The translations under genes and the position numbers were made by a program. A stretch of DNA of 64,000 bases, taken from positions 7,271,001 to 7,335,000 of the forward strand of contig NZ_BLPG01000001.1 in assembly GCF_011764445.1 (NCBI RefSeq). The letters run 5' to 3'. Positions 1-9,175 of this stretch are shown here, in pieces (position 1 is the stretch's first letter; each line of letters begins with the position of its first letter). Below the pieces are notes generated by a model. The model saw only the letters and a program-made list of their open reading frames with translations. It made no database searches and was not told the origin of the DNA. The stretch is from Phytohabitans rumicis. GTDB taxonomy: Bacteria > Actinomycetota > Actinomycetes > Mycobacteriales > Micromonosporaceae.

Positions 1-2
1 GG

Positions 3-110
3 GCCGAGGTCCTCGGCGCGGAACATCCGCATACGTTGGCCACCGGCGCGTTCCTGGCTCAAACGCGAGACGCGATGACCCGCCGGACACCCAGCGTCAC
101 GGACGGGTAA
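3..110 (+). CDS. C-terminal tail of a TPR-repeat protein (partial)
   Basis: Only the last 35 codons are inside the window. The frame beginning at base 3 reads AEVLGAEHPHTLATGAFLAQ and stops with TAA at 108-110. The LG-x-x-HP-x-T-L pattern is the signature of kinesin-light-chain-like TPR repeats (TPR_10/TPR_12) found in actinobacterial NB-ARC and FxSxx-COOH type signalling proteins. The 5' part, and with it any ATPase or effector domain, lies outside the window, so the function cannot be named. The short non-repeat tail after the last TPR is typical of such proteins. Confidence 0.6.
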   Translation, partial: AEVLGAEHPHTLATGAFLAQTRDAMTRRTPSVTDG

Positions 111-635
111 GGTCCCTCGTCAATCATCGGCGCCGGCCAGGCTAGCGAGATCCCGTGGCGAAGCTTGTCGTTGATCCGGAGCATTAGTCCGCGGCGCTGG
201 GGCGCGCGCAGGTGCGAATCCCGTCAACGGGCTCTCCAGGGTCATCGGAGTGCTTTGCGCCGGTGAGAAAACCCCTGGTCGGCGCAGAGACGCGGGGCAG
301 GCGCGCAGGCGTGGAGTGGAGGCGGGTCCCGTACAACATGGGAACGCGGCGCGACCGGTCCCGGGGTGACGTTTGCGCTGGTAGAAGGGGTGTGGGCGTT
401 GCCGCCGCGAGGGTGACCTGTTGTGGGCGGGCGAGTCGATCTTTCCGGTTGCTCCGGGCACGTCGGCCGCCCGCACGCTACACGCGTCTGGGTTCCTCAG
501 AACCGTAGCGCTGGCCGCCTATCCGAGGCGACCAGCCTCCGAGCGGCACCGTTGTCGGCGCATTTAGCTGCGCGTGCCTGTTCAGCCATGAAGCCTTCCT
601 CGACGCCGGGGCCGGGACTTCGTGGCCGACCAGCG
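111..635. other. Intergenic region without a convincing gene
   Basis: No reading frame here has recognisable protein content. It separates the TPR gene from the convergent end of the DUF262 operon. It contains one copy (273-326) of a 54-base sequence that recurs at 7211-7264. Confidence 0.5.
273..326. repeat. Direct repeat copy 1 (54 bp, partner at 7211-7264)
   Basis: The two copies are in the same orientation and differ at four of 54 positions. Both contain GACGCGGGGCAGGCGCGCAG and end in GTGGAGTGGAGGCGGG. In the second copy this end runs directly into a tRNA T-arm-like sequence on the minus strand; in this copy that continuation is lost. Such a pair can mark the ends of an inserted element or a local duplication. 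Confidence 0.6.
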
Positions 636-2876
636 TCACAGCCCGGCAGCGATGAGTTCCGTGAGTAGCTTGGCACCGCGCTCAACGCGGTCCTCGGTGT
701 CGAACGGCCGGCCCTCGCGTTGTACTTGCGGGATCCGAAGTAAGTGGTCCTTCCCGATTCCTAAAGCCTCGCAAACGGCGTCGAAGGCTTCTCGATCTGC
801 CACGCCGGGCGGCGGCATGAGCTGGAAGCCCTGTTTGACGCATCTGACCCTCGTGTTACTGGAACGTAGGTCCATCCATCGCGCGGCGGTTTCGTATCCC
901 ATGAACCACGGATCCTCGACAGCTTCCTTCTTATCGGTTGCTCTCTGAACAGCTAGCAGGAATGGGTCGCGATACCAGCTGTTCAACTGAGTCTTGTTCA
1001 GCATGCACAGCTGGAAGCCCATCGCCCCGCCAACGGTGAAGTAGATCCCGGACTTGCCCGAGCGCATGGCGTCGTACTTCACGAGGTAATACTGCCAGTC
1101 GAAGGCGTCCTGGTCGTCGATCCACTGTTGGCGGATCTCCCGCAGCACGTCGCGCAGGTCTCCGTCCGCCTCGGAGATGGCGTCGAGCAGTTCGGCAAGA
1201 ACCTTCGACGTGCGGCTCAGGTTCGAGCGTCTCGTGCCAGTGAGCAGACCGCGCCACCAGAGATCATCCTCAGGGGATCCGAATCTGAAGGAACGGGGAT
1301 TCGGGTGCCGGGAGTAGTCGCCATTCGCCAGTAGGGCACCTGTCAAGGCCGGCCAGAGACTCCGATCCGCCATGACCTTCGTGAAGGACGCTGCACGTGC
1401 GGCAAGTCGATCGGCGTTGAGATCGATGGCGACGAGGGATCCGCGTAGAAGCCGGTGATCTTCAAGGGCGAACACGACGCCGGTCAGCTCGGGATGCGCC
1501 GTCAGAAACGCGGCCTTCGCTTTTTCATCCTCGATCTGAGCTTCGTTGAACGTTGACAGACCTGCCAACGCCTCCTCCGGTGAGGCGCCCCGCACGAGGG
1601 TCGTGACCTCCCGGACGAGCGCGGGCATGTTCTCCAGGCGAAGCTCGTTGCCCGAAGCTTCGAGCAGGTTGCGCAGCACGCGGAGTCGGCGGGGAAAGTC
1701 GTCGGTCTGGTGGATGCGGTGGATGAGAACGGCGTAGAGCGTGAGCGTCTCCGCCCAGCCGAACATGCGGCTCCCGCCGAAGGCGTAGCTCTCGCAACAA
1801 GCTCGGAAGTGATCGATCGATTTGGAGCCGAACAGCAGGACCTTCTCCCCGCTCTGCGAGGCGCTGGTCGTGAGGAGATCGGCGAAGAAGGTGGCGACGT
1901 CCATGTCCCGCCACGCGTTGAACGCGTCGAAAAGGAAGTCGAGGTTCTGCGGTCCGTTCGGCCTGCCGGGGCCGAAGACTTCCTCCGCTCGTGTCTCCAG
2001 CCGTTCCCGGGAAATCGTTCCGTTCTGCCACTCGGCGATCTGTGTGACGAAGGTGAAGTAGCGGATGAGTTCGTCGTCGACGATGTCGTCCGTGCCGCGG
2101 TAGGCCCAGAAGACATCGGACCAGGTACCGTCGACACACTCGGCGAACTCCGCCGCACGTGGCGAGCCTTCCAGGGCTTTCTCGAACCTCGCCTTGAAGT
2201 TCTCGAACGGCGTGAGCGGTTTACCACGCGAGTTCATCTTGATGTAGAGCTCGTCGCCCGCCCCCATCTCCTCGATCGGGAGCAGGTGAAACGAGATCGC
2301 GGGGTCAGCCTCGTCGGTTAGCCGCAACCACGCCGCTTCCATGTCGAGGCCCCGGAAGCGGCTGTCGATGGCGTCGATCATGACGAGCATGGACTGAATC
2401 GTCGGATCGTGCCGCCACACGTGCAGGTACCAGAACTGATCCTTGATCCAGGCGGCCGGTGTCCCCACCGCGCACGGCGGCGGGTTCTCGGCGAGCCGTT
2501 CACAGAAGAGCCTCGCGCTGGCCCTGGTCGCGTACGAGAAGCGGGTCCAGTCCAGCCCGGCCTCGAGCCGACCCGTTCGAAATGCGAGGTACCAGTGGAG
2601 CAGGAACAGCGTCGTGAGCCGCTGCTGACCGTCCAACGGCCGCAGTGTTCCGCCCTGGACGTCGCCGTAGACGAAGTCCAATCCCACTCGGTTTTCCCCG
2701 ACGGCCGCCCCGAGCAGGACATCCAGGAAATCTGATCGTATGTCGGCGACCGCCTCGTCCACCCGCCCTTGGGCGTAGTCCCGTTGGATCAATGGGATCT
2801 CGATACGTTCGATGGTGGCGACCTCGTCACTGCGAGGACGGAAGAGACCGACGTAGCTCGTGACGATGCCGCTCAT
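636..2876 (-). CDS. DUF262 (GmrS-like) domain protein, second gene of pair
   Basis: This is a 746-residue protein. The N-terminal DUF262/ParB-like fold is shown by IPLIQRDYAQGR (about residues 28-38) and the diagnostic DGQQRLTTL at 82-90. DUF262 domains in GmrS-type proteins bind and hydrolyse nucleotides; in the GmrSD type IV restriction enzyme they pair with a DUF1524 HNH nuclease. I see no clear EHI-type DUF1524 motif in the C-terminal half here, so the nuclease function probably lies in the partner. Its ATG overlaps the stop codon of the upstream gene by 4 bp (ATGA at 2873-2876), so the two are translationally coupled. The likely role is anti-phage defence, inferred from family and arrangement. 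Confidence 0.8.
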   Translation of the reverse strand: MSGIVTSYVGLFRPRSDEVATIERIEIPLIQRDYAQGRVDEAVADIRSDFLDVLLGAAVGENRVGLDFVYGDVQGGTLRPLDGQQRLTTLFLLHWYLAFRTGRLEAGLDWTRFSYATRASARLFCERLAENPPPCAVGTPAAWIKDQFWYLHVWRHDPTIQSMLVMIDAIDSRFRGLDMEAAWLRLTDEADPAISFHLLPIEEMGAGDELYIKMNSRGKPLTPFENFKARFEKALEGSPRAAEFAECVDGTWSDVFWAYRGTDDIVDDELIRYFTFVTQIAEWQNGTISRERLETRAEEVFGPGRPNGPQNLDFLFDAFNAWRDMDVATFFADLLTTSASQSGEKVLLFGSKSIDHFRACCESYAFGGSRMFGWAETLTLYAVLIHRIHQTDDFPRRLRVLRNLLEASGNELRLENMPALVREVTTLVRGASPEEALAGLSTFNEAQIEDEKAKAAFLTAHPELTGVVFALEDHRLLRGSLVAIDLNADRLAARAASFTKVMADRSLWPALTGALLANGDYSRHPNPRSFRFGSPEDDLWWRGLLTGTRRSNLSRTSKVLAELLDAISEADGDLRDVLREIRQQWIDDQDAFDWQYYLVKYDAMRSGKSGIYFTVGGAMGFQLCMLNKTQLNSWYRDPFLLAVQRATDKKEAVEDPWFMGYETAARWMDLRSSNTRVRCVKQGFQLMPPPGVADREAFDAVCEALGIGKDHLLRIPQVQREGRPFDTEDRVERGAKLLTELIAAGL

Positions 2877-4582
2877 GCGGCGCTCGAAGCGGTGAGATAC
2901 GGGTCGAGCAGGCGGAGCATCTCGGTGAGGTAGCCTTCACGATCTTTGGTACCCCAGAAGTGGGTCTGCTGGGCGTGCGCGTCGGTGTAGTACTTCAGAA
3001 ACGCGTCGCGAGTGCACGCGGGGATGTAGGCACCGACCTTGTCCCGTCGGATGATCTCCTGCCGTTTCACCTCGAAAACGGAGTTGTTCAGGGCGCTGTT
3101 GTCGCCGCTTGCCAGCAGGGCGAGGTTCGAGATCGAGTGCATCTCGTCCTCTGTCTCGCCACCGGCCGAGAGGATACGGACAACGCGTTCCTCCAGCTCA
3201 CGGAACTTGTTCTCGGGTAGCGGGCTGGTCGCCAGTACGCCGTCAATGTCCGCGATCAGCATGTCGCGCTCAGCCTCGCTGTCCGTCGGGACGGCGGACA
3301 ACGCCTCGCGATGCAGCCGAAGCCATTCGGTCCATTGCTCGGCCCGGCGGAGGGGGTCTGCGTTCCGAGCGTGAATGTGTTCCAGCGACCATGCTCCTGA
3401 TGCGTGGGCCTGAAATGAGTACCGTTCGGAGGAGCCGGTGCGCCGGCGGATGGACTCCACGTTCATCAGGAGAAGAACCTCGGTGCATTTCTCGGAGGGG
3501 TAGGTCAGCTCTCTGATCTGGTCGGCTGTCCGAAGGAGTCGTGCGCGAATCCTTGCCGTGAGGATGGCCTCGAGTTCGGACCTTGCCCGGCCTCGGGCGA
3601 GGTTCACAACGTTCTCGAAAAGCTCACCCATCGCCACTAGAAAACCGATCCGATGGTAGAGATCTCGGTCCTCGTACCAGCCGAGGAGCAGGGAGTGCAT
3701 GTCTTGGATGTCGTTCCACACCGAGCGCGCTGACTCCTCGATGCGCGGGCGCAAGGTCTCAAAGGTATGGAAGAGGGGTCGCGATCCCCGGACCGGCGGC
3801 TTCGAAACGGCGTCTGCGAGCGTGTCGAGGATCAGGCGGATGTGGGTCGCCTCTCCGTGGGCCTTCTTGGTGACGAACGCCCAGACCTCGGGTGCGCGCA
3901 GGTCCCGTTCGATTACATCCCACTGGGCCGCCACTTCGTGCGCTTGGTCGGTCTGTCCGGGGGTGTCCCGTACCCTCGCGAGGAGAAGTGCCTTAACCAG
4001 CTCGGCGTCGGTCAGCGGAATACGTCCGACATTGAGTCGCCGGAAAAGCTCCTTCGAGTCCGTCTGCGTGGGCGCCTCGTACCAGATAACCTGGACGGAC
4101 TTGGACATGGCGGTGTAGAAGTCGATCGCTGCCTGAAGCTCGTTGCCTTGACGGTTGAACCACTCACGAATACACGCATAAGCTTTGTAGATGTGGAAGA
4201 AGTCAATGTTGCGAGTGTGGTCGTCGGGGTTCAGTTCCGACAAATAGGCTTGGCTGTCGGGCCTTGTCTCATATTCCAGTGAATAACGTGGATGCGCGGT
4301 CGGAAGGGCGTTGAGCCGGATGTACTGGAGGATGAGAAAGAGCGTCGTCAGGCGCTGTTGCCCGTCGACGAGCTCCCACCTGCCGTCGGCCAGCCGCTTC
4401 ACCACGATGGGCTGAAGATAATACGGCTCGTTGCCGCTCTGCTGAATGTCGTCGAGCAGTCGACCGACCTCGTGCTCGCCCCACCGATAGCCGCGCTGGT
4501 ATCCGGGGACGAAGAAGTGGCCATCGAGGTCGCCGACGAAGCGTCGCTGGAGTGTTGCCTCATCGAAGGTCGGCTCAGGCAT
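2873..4582 (-). CDS. DUF262 plus DUF1524 (GmrSD-like) protein, first gene of pair
   Basis: The 569-residue protein has YQRGYRW at 28-34 and DGQQRLTTL at 73-81, which identify the DUF262 domain. Near residue 400 the sequence SLEHIHARN, and later NLALLASGDNSALNNSVF, match the DUF1524 HNH-like nuclease pattern (histidine before a late N-L-x-L-L block). It is therefore a complete GmrSD-like single-chain protein: nucleotide-dependent sensing in the N-terminus and DNA cleavage in the C-terminus. GmrSD-family enzymes cut modified phage DNA, but the target of this one is unknown. It is the first gene of a two-gene operon; the second DUF262 protein starts within its stop codon. A transposase relic lies just upstream. 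Confidence 0.82.
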   Translation of the reverse strand: MPEPTFDEATLQRRFVGDLDGHFFVPGYQRGYRWGEHEVGRLLDDIQQSGNEPYYLQPIVVKRLADGRWELVDGQQRLTTLFLILQYIRLNALPTAHPRYSLEYETRPDSQAYLSELNPDDHTRNIDFFHIYKAYACIREWFNRQGNELQAAIDFYTAMSKSVQVIWYEAPTQTDSKELFRRLNVGRIPLTDAELVKALLLARVRDTPGQTDQAHEVAAQWDVIERDLRAPEVWAFVTKKAHGEATHIRLILDTLADAVSKPPVRGSRPLFHTFETLRPRIEESARSVWNDIQDMHSLLLGWYEDRDLYHRIGFLVAMGELFENVVNLARGRARSELEAILTARIRARLLRTADQIRELTYPSEKCTEVLLLMNVESIRRRTGSSERYSFQAHASGAWSLEHIHARNADPLRRAEQWTEWLRLHREALSAVPTDSEAERDMLIADIDGVLATSPLPENKFRELEERVVRILSAGGETEDEMHSISNLALLASGDNSALNNSVFEVKRQEIIRRDKVGAYIPACTRDAFLKYYTDAHAQQTHFWGTKDREGYLTEMLRLLDPYLTASSAA

Positions 4583-4739
4583 GGCAATGAATCTAGTACC
4601 CCAGCAGAAGATCTGTTTCGGGGCTCGGCGATGGCTTGCCAGGCGTAGTGGATGGTTCTGCTTGGTCTTGGTGTCGACGCTGGTAGGTGGACCAGGTGAT
4701 GACGCGGCGACTCGCCGGATGGAGTCGATGACCAGGGCA

Positions 4740-5040
4740 TGGACCCGCCGACGGAGTTCGTTGCGATGTCGCGATCGGGTCGTCCGGGTTGGTGGTGCTG
4801 GCCGCGATCATCAGCGCGGACCCAGCTGCGCAGCGTCTCCCGGTTGACTCCGAGATCGTCGGCGATCTGCGCGATCGTCGCGCCCGAGCGCGGACACCCA
4901 CGAGCGCCATCATCCGGGGCACCCTGCCCAAGCTCAGGTCCTCGCAGACCTGGTCCTGGACCAAGCCGGCCGAGTCGCCCGACCTCACCGTCATCTCCCC
5001 GCGCGGACGGGATTGGACCTGGTAGGGCCGGGCACGTCCA
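4740..5040 (-). pseudogene. IS3-family OrfA-like transposase relic
   Basis: On the minus strand the translation contains IAQIADDLGVNRETLRSWV, the helix-turn-helix of IS3-family OrfA proteins. It continues as coding-like sequence only after changes of reading frame (the frames at 4399-5052 and 4593-4994 each hold part). No DDE-bearing OrfB follows and the frame runs into unrelated sequence. It is a dead fragment next to the defence pair. Confidence 0.6.
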
Positions 5041-5041
5041 C

Positions 5042-5074
5042 TTCGATGTCAACTACGGCGGAGTTGACATCGAA
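5042..5074. promoter_or_regulatory. Perfect 12-bp inverted repeat
   Basis: TTCGATGTCAAC (5042-5053) is repeated as GTTGACATCGAA (5063-5074) with a 9-base loop. It could be an operator, a terminator of the IS relic, or an element end. No T-tract follows, so an operator or element end is more likely than an intrinsic terminator. Confidence 0.5.
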
Positions 5075-5212
5075 TACCATCCGTGGGATCGTTCCAGGAC
5101 ACGAGAACCCATCATATGCTCTAGTTGATAGTCCAATCTGATCTCCGAGCCAGGGGGGCACTGTGCGCGCTAACCCCAGCCGTGATCATGGCGCGGTGCA
5201 TCCAGCACGGCC

Positions 5213-5470
5213 GTGGCGAGCGAGACCGCCGAGCTCGTGGGTAGCTTGACCCCAGTTTGGATCGGACTTCTTGCGCTTGCCGCAACGAGTTCGCTGGTCT
5301 GGCTCGCCGGACTGGTTGTAGTTACGCGTGGCACCAAACCGAGCGAACGCCCGGAGATACTGCGGGCATATGGTGCATCGCAGGGCGGCCTTCGGGCGCG
5401 CCTGAGGCTGCCTGGAAGGTACGGACCGGACTCGCACGACGAAGGAGCGCGTCACGACATCGCCAACTAG
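5213..5470 (+). CDS. Small single-pass membrane protein (hypothetical)
   Basis: An 85-residue frame starts at GTG 5213. Residues about 12-37 form a strong hydrophobic helix (LTPVWIGLLALAATSSLVWL onward) followed by basic RGTKPSERPEILRAYG. This layout, one membrane helix with a short charged cytosolic tail, is common for small actinobacterial membrane proteins. No function can be assigned, and no clear ribosome binding site is seen. Confidence 0.4.
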   Translation: MASETAELVGSLTPVWIGLLALAATSSLVWLAGLVVVTRGTKPSERPEILRAYGASQGGLRARLRLPGRYGPDSHDEGARHDIAN

Positions 5471-5597
5471 CCAGCTGCGGACTGACCTGAACCATCTTCG
5501 AAAAGGGCGGGCTGTTCGGTCCGAAGCTCTTCCAGGGGCCATTGGCCCGAGCCTTTCGAGCATCGCTGGAATTCATCGGGATGACACGGCGTCTTCG

Positions 5598-6620
5598 ATG
5601 CGAACGAAGCTGCACGGTGTTCTGCTTCCGGCGTGTAATTCGCTCGCTGCGATTGAAAGCGTGGCGGCAAAGGCGGCCTTCGGCCTCGACCCCGCTCCAG
5701 ACGGACTTCTCCGCGACCGTGTCGGCTGGCTAGCGAAGCGGCTGCAACGTACTGATCGGACGGCTCGACGGTTGATGGACCGGGCAGTCGAAAGCGTCGT
5801 CGATATCTTGAACCATCAACTGCAGGCGTCGAGGATCGGCAATCCGCCTGTCGCGGAGGCGTCGCGCGAGCTGGACGTTGAGCTTGAACCGCCGGTAGCC
5901 CGCCCTGGGTCAAGCCCGGTTGTCGACCTAAGGCGGGAAGCAGACCTCGAAATCCCCCAGGCGAGCTTCATCGGCCGACTCGCGACGACAACCAGTCACG
6001 ACCTACTTGCCCGGGGCGCGCGCCGTATTTTTACTCCTGGCGATCAGCTTGTCCGACCGGGCACGCGGTCGACACACATCGATGTAATCCTCAGTGGATT
6101 TGTGAAGGTAGTAGCCGTCGACGTCGCTGCGCGAATCGAAGTTCTTCTGGCGGTTCGTGCTCCAGGCGATGTTGTCGGCCATCTGGCGGAGGGCGGCCAT
6201 CTAAGTGATGTCTCGGTAATGGCGTGCACGAAGGTTGTCGTCAATACGGTTTCCGGCACCGACTTTCAGCACTTCCTTGGGATCCATCCAGACGCGGCCG
6301 TCGCCCTTGTCGAGACCGTCGGCGACCGCCTGCGCTGGGCCGACCGCAGGCGGGCAGAATTTGTCACACATGCAGCAGACGTACGCCTCGCCCGGCTGTT
6401 AGCGGACATCGCGCAATCGTTTGGGCGTCCAACCAAAGATGGTATCGAAATTGTTATTCCGCTTAGCCAACCCGAGCTTGCCTCGATGGTTGGTCTGGGC
6501 GAAGCCTCGCTTCAAAGGGCCTTCCGTAAGCTCCGTGACGCGGGCGCGATCAGAACCGCGTACCGTCGGATTACGGTGAGCGATGATGCTGCGCTTAGGC
6601 GCATCGCCGACCTAACCTAA
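5598..6620 (+). CDS. Crp/Fnr-family transcription regulator with long N-terminal extension
   Basis: Residues about 130-240 form a cyclic-nucleotide-binding-type beta roll (RIFTPGDQLVRPGTRSTHIDVILSG pattern, with GDVVGHLA in the phosphate-binding-cassette position). Residues about 270-335 form the Crp-type winged helix (LSQPELASMVGLGEASLQRAFRKLRDAGAI). The cassette lacks the conserved R-x-A-x-x region of true cAMP binders, so the ligand is uncertain. About 110 residues precede the sensor domain, more than usual; the true start may be a later codon (for example ATG 5775). The gene is monocistronic, followed by a small unrelated gene. Confidence 0.75.
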   Translation: MRTKLHGVLLPACNSLAAIESVAAKAAFGLDPAPDGLLRDRVGWLAKRLQRTDRTARRLMDRAVESVVDILNHQLQASRIGNPPVAEASRELDVELEPPVARPGSSPVVDLRREADLEIPQASFIGRLATTTSHDLLARGARRIFTPGDQLVRPGTRSTHIDVILSGFVKVVAVDVAARIEVLLAVRAPGDVVGHLAEGGHLSDVSVMACTKVVVNTVSGTDFQHFLGIHPDAAVALVETVGDRLRWADRRRAEFVTHAADVRLARLLADIAQSFGRPTKDGIEIVIPLSQPELASMVGLGEASLQRAFRKLRDAGAIRTAYRRITVSDDAALRRIADLT

Positions 6621-6709
6621 GAAGATCAGCAATACGCAACGAGAACTGAGTACTGACTGGCGTTGCCTGTAGGGTTTCCACATTCGACACGGCTGGAGAA
6701 GGGGTCAAC

Positions 6710-7096
6710 GTGTGTGACATCGTCGCGATCTGCGACATCTGCAAAGCCTCGATCGACGATTTCAGAGGGCTTCTCTACGTCGATATGGACGACGTAAGGC
6801 GGGTTGAGGACGCCTGGACCGCGCATGAGAAGGCCAATCCGCACGGAAGCGAAATTCGCGAGTTGGCATCGTTGCCTGACCGCGCAAAGTGGTACGCACT
6901 GCACGACGCCTGTGGCGTCGCTCGGGAACATGACATCTATCCGATAGAACTTGGGGCATTGACAAACATGCGCCAGTTGGTCAGTTGGACTGCCCACCTT
7001 CTTGAAAAGACCTGGCTCAACTCCACCAACTGGGATGATGTGCTCCGCAGCGTGGCACAGGAGGGCGTCGAAGGACCGTTGCGCGTCTCCAACTGA
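6710..7096 (+). CDS. Hypothetical protein, 128 aa
   Basis: It starts at GTG 6710 with a good ribosome binding site (GGAGAAGGGG) a few bases before. The protein begins MCDIVAICDICKAS, with three cysteines in a C-x6-C-x2-C arrangement that could bind metal, then an acidic helical region and a tryptophan-rich C-terminus. It resembles no family I know. It stands alone between the Crp-type regulator and the repeat-bearing spacer. Confidence 0.6.
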   Translation: MCDIVAICDICKASIDDFRGLLYVDMDDVRRVEDAWTAHEKANPHGSEIRELASLPDRAKWYALHDACGVAREHDIYPIELGALTNMRQLVSWTAHLLEKTWLNSTNWDDVLRSVAQEGVEGPLRVSN

Positions 7097-7512
7097 CGAG
7101 GCGTGGAACGCAAATCTCCACGGAGAGTACGTGCTCGCGCGAAAGCCCGGCCCGGGAGATTCACCGGTCGGTCAGGCGCGGCTGGGAGTGCTTCGGGGTG
7201 TCGAAGAACTCCCTGGTCAGCGGACAGACGCGGGGCAGGCGCGCAGGTGTGGAGTGGAGGCGGGATTCGAACCTGCGCTGCCAGCCCAGCATCGGCGAGC
7301 CAACCGCGCTCGTCCCGCGCGTAACCCGTACGAGGAGCGGCGCGGAGAGTGCTGTCCAGATAGGATGGCCTACAGAGAAACTGATCGGTCCCGTCGTCGG
7401 CTGACAGGCGTTACGGCAGCGCCAGTTCCTGGCGAAGGACGATCATGTACTCAGAGGCTAACTCGGGCCCCGCCGCTAAACTCCAGGGCCGGCTCATCGA
7501 GGATCGAGAGTT
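7097..7512. other. Spacer with repeat copy 2; no convincing gene
   Basis: No open frame shows protein-like content. It contains the second copy of the 54-bp repeat (7211-7264) followed by a tRNA T-arm-like stretch. Confidence 0.4.
7211..7290 (-). repeat. Direct repeat copy 2 joined to a tRNA T-arm-like sequence
   Basis: Bases 7211-7264 repeat 273-326. On the minus strand 7290-7250 reads through GGTTCGAATCCCGCC and then CTCCACTCCA, which looks like the T-arm and acceptor 3' end of a tRNA. The upstream part does not fold as a tRNA, so this is a 3' fragment such as integrative elements leave at attachment sites, not a gene. Confidence 0.45.
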
Positions 7513-8980
7513 TCACCGGGCCACCTCGAACAACGTGAGTTCACCCTCGGTCTCATTCGGACCGTCGACGTCGTCAAGGTCGTCCGACGCGATCTCGTCG
7601 TGCTCGGTAGCCTTCCGCGGGTCGGCGAGCCAGGCTTTGTCATCAATGGACCGGTCGCCCTCGAACGTCATCAGATGGCCGTAGGTAAGGATCGTGTTCC
7701 TGAAGTCCAGGGTGTCATCGCCGCCCTGGAGGTAGTGCGCCCACATCCGGGTCTGGTGGTAGACAGCGGGGTTGCGATCCAGACGTTTGATACCGGCGAG
7801 GTACTCAGATGTCGTGTGGAGTCTCAGACAGGTACAGCGAGTCGCAGTAGCCGTCGTGGGTGTAGTGGTAGGTCGGAACGAGGGCGCAGAACCACTCGCC
7901 GTCGATGTCCAGGAACTGCCATTCCAGGGCGGCGTGGAGGCAATAGCTGATCTTGTCGGGCGCAGTCTTCTTGTACTTCGGCGTGAAGACCTGCCAGGTT
8001 CGCCCGCTGACGCTTCGAATGCTCTGGGCGGACAGGTCTGCCGTCGGGCGCCAGTAGATGATCTTCCGCCCGCCGTGCCACTCGCAATCGGCCGCGACAT
8101 CGGATCGGAACGCATTGTTGAGGAGTTGCACCAGCCAACGCTGCCTCACCAGGTCGGCCCGGATCGTTCCACATACGCGCAGCCATCTGGTCCGTCTTGC
8201 CCCTAACGAGAGTGCCGAGGGCGGACTGCTCGGGGCGGATGCCAGGTGTAGACACGGTTGCTGCGAATGATGAAGTCCTCGCGCACCGGCAGGTTCGTGT
8301 CGAGTTCGCGTTGACGCCGCAGGAGTTCGCGGGGGTCCTGGATGTCGATGGCGGCGTGGTAGATCGTCGGCGGGATTGCCACGTGCAGAAGGTTGCTGGT
8401 CAGGGTCTCACTGCGGTGTTCTGCGGCGGGGGTATGCGCTTGACCGTGGGGGTCCGCGAGGTTGAGCAGGCGATGCCCGGCAGCGGCGTCGAACTTCTGC
8501 GTGCTCTTGTCGAAGTCGATGCGGCCGGACGCCCGATGGGCCGGGTCGGCGAACCAGCCCTGGACGTGCGTCCACCACGCCTCCCCGGTCTTGGGGTGTG
8601 AGCAGATCAGCAAGACCGGTAATGACGCGCTCATCCAGTAATCGACGTCCGCGTCTGTGCGCAGGAAGTGAAAGGTCCGCTCGTTCTCGCCGGGGACTGG
8701 GCGGTCTCTCGCCTTGCTCTGGGCGAACAAGACCCGATTGGCAACCTCACCGGTGGTGGGGTCTCGCAGCTCGATCTCCCCGTCGATGCCCGCGTCGATC
8801 TTCCGCTCGTGCCAAGACGAGGCCTATCGCGTTGACGAGCCGGTGGATCAGGGCGATCCCGCTGTCGCCGATGTGCGCGCTCGCGTCGACCTTCTTCACC
8901 CGGGCGTCTCCGTCCCTCTGCTCGTGCTGCCTCAGCCGAACTCGGGCGGGCCGGCGCCGACCGGTCCGCTCCGAGGGCAC
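7513..8980 (-). pseudogene. DUF4365-domain protein, split by several frameshifts
   Basis: Four consecutive minus-strand frames join into one protein. HIGDSGIALIHRLVNAIGLV (about 8890-8820), then GIDGEIELRD...FAQSKARDR and DVDYWMSASLPVLLIC (8810-8230), then a linker (8250-8150), then WYRPTAD-type and HYTHDGYCDSLYL sequence (8149-7805), then KRLDRNPAVYHQTRMWAHYL to the stop at 7513. The first half is DUF4365, a PD-(D/E)XK-like nuclease-fold domain common in defence islands (D, E, and Q-x-K positions are intact). The shifts sit near 8812, 8240, 8150 and 7805. Conservation within the pieces is good, so the damage is recent or due to sequencing errors. Confidence 0.65.
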
Positions 8981-9175
8981 AGGTCACGCTACGCCGGGGG
9001 TACGACAGAAAGACGGCAGCTGGAGCCGCATCCGAAGGTGGTCATCGCCTCGCCGCGGCCGTAGCGGCGGTTCGCGACTCGCGACAGCAGGCGCCAAAGC
9101 AGTCTGTTGATGATGTGATGAACTCCAAGATCATCCACAGGATCTTGGGACCGGTCGCCGCTGTCGCAGCATTCA

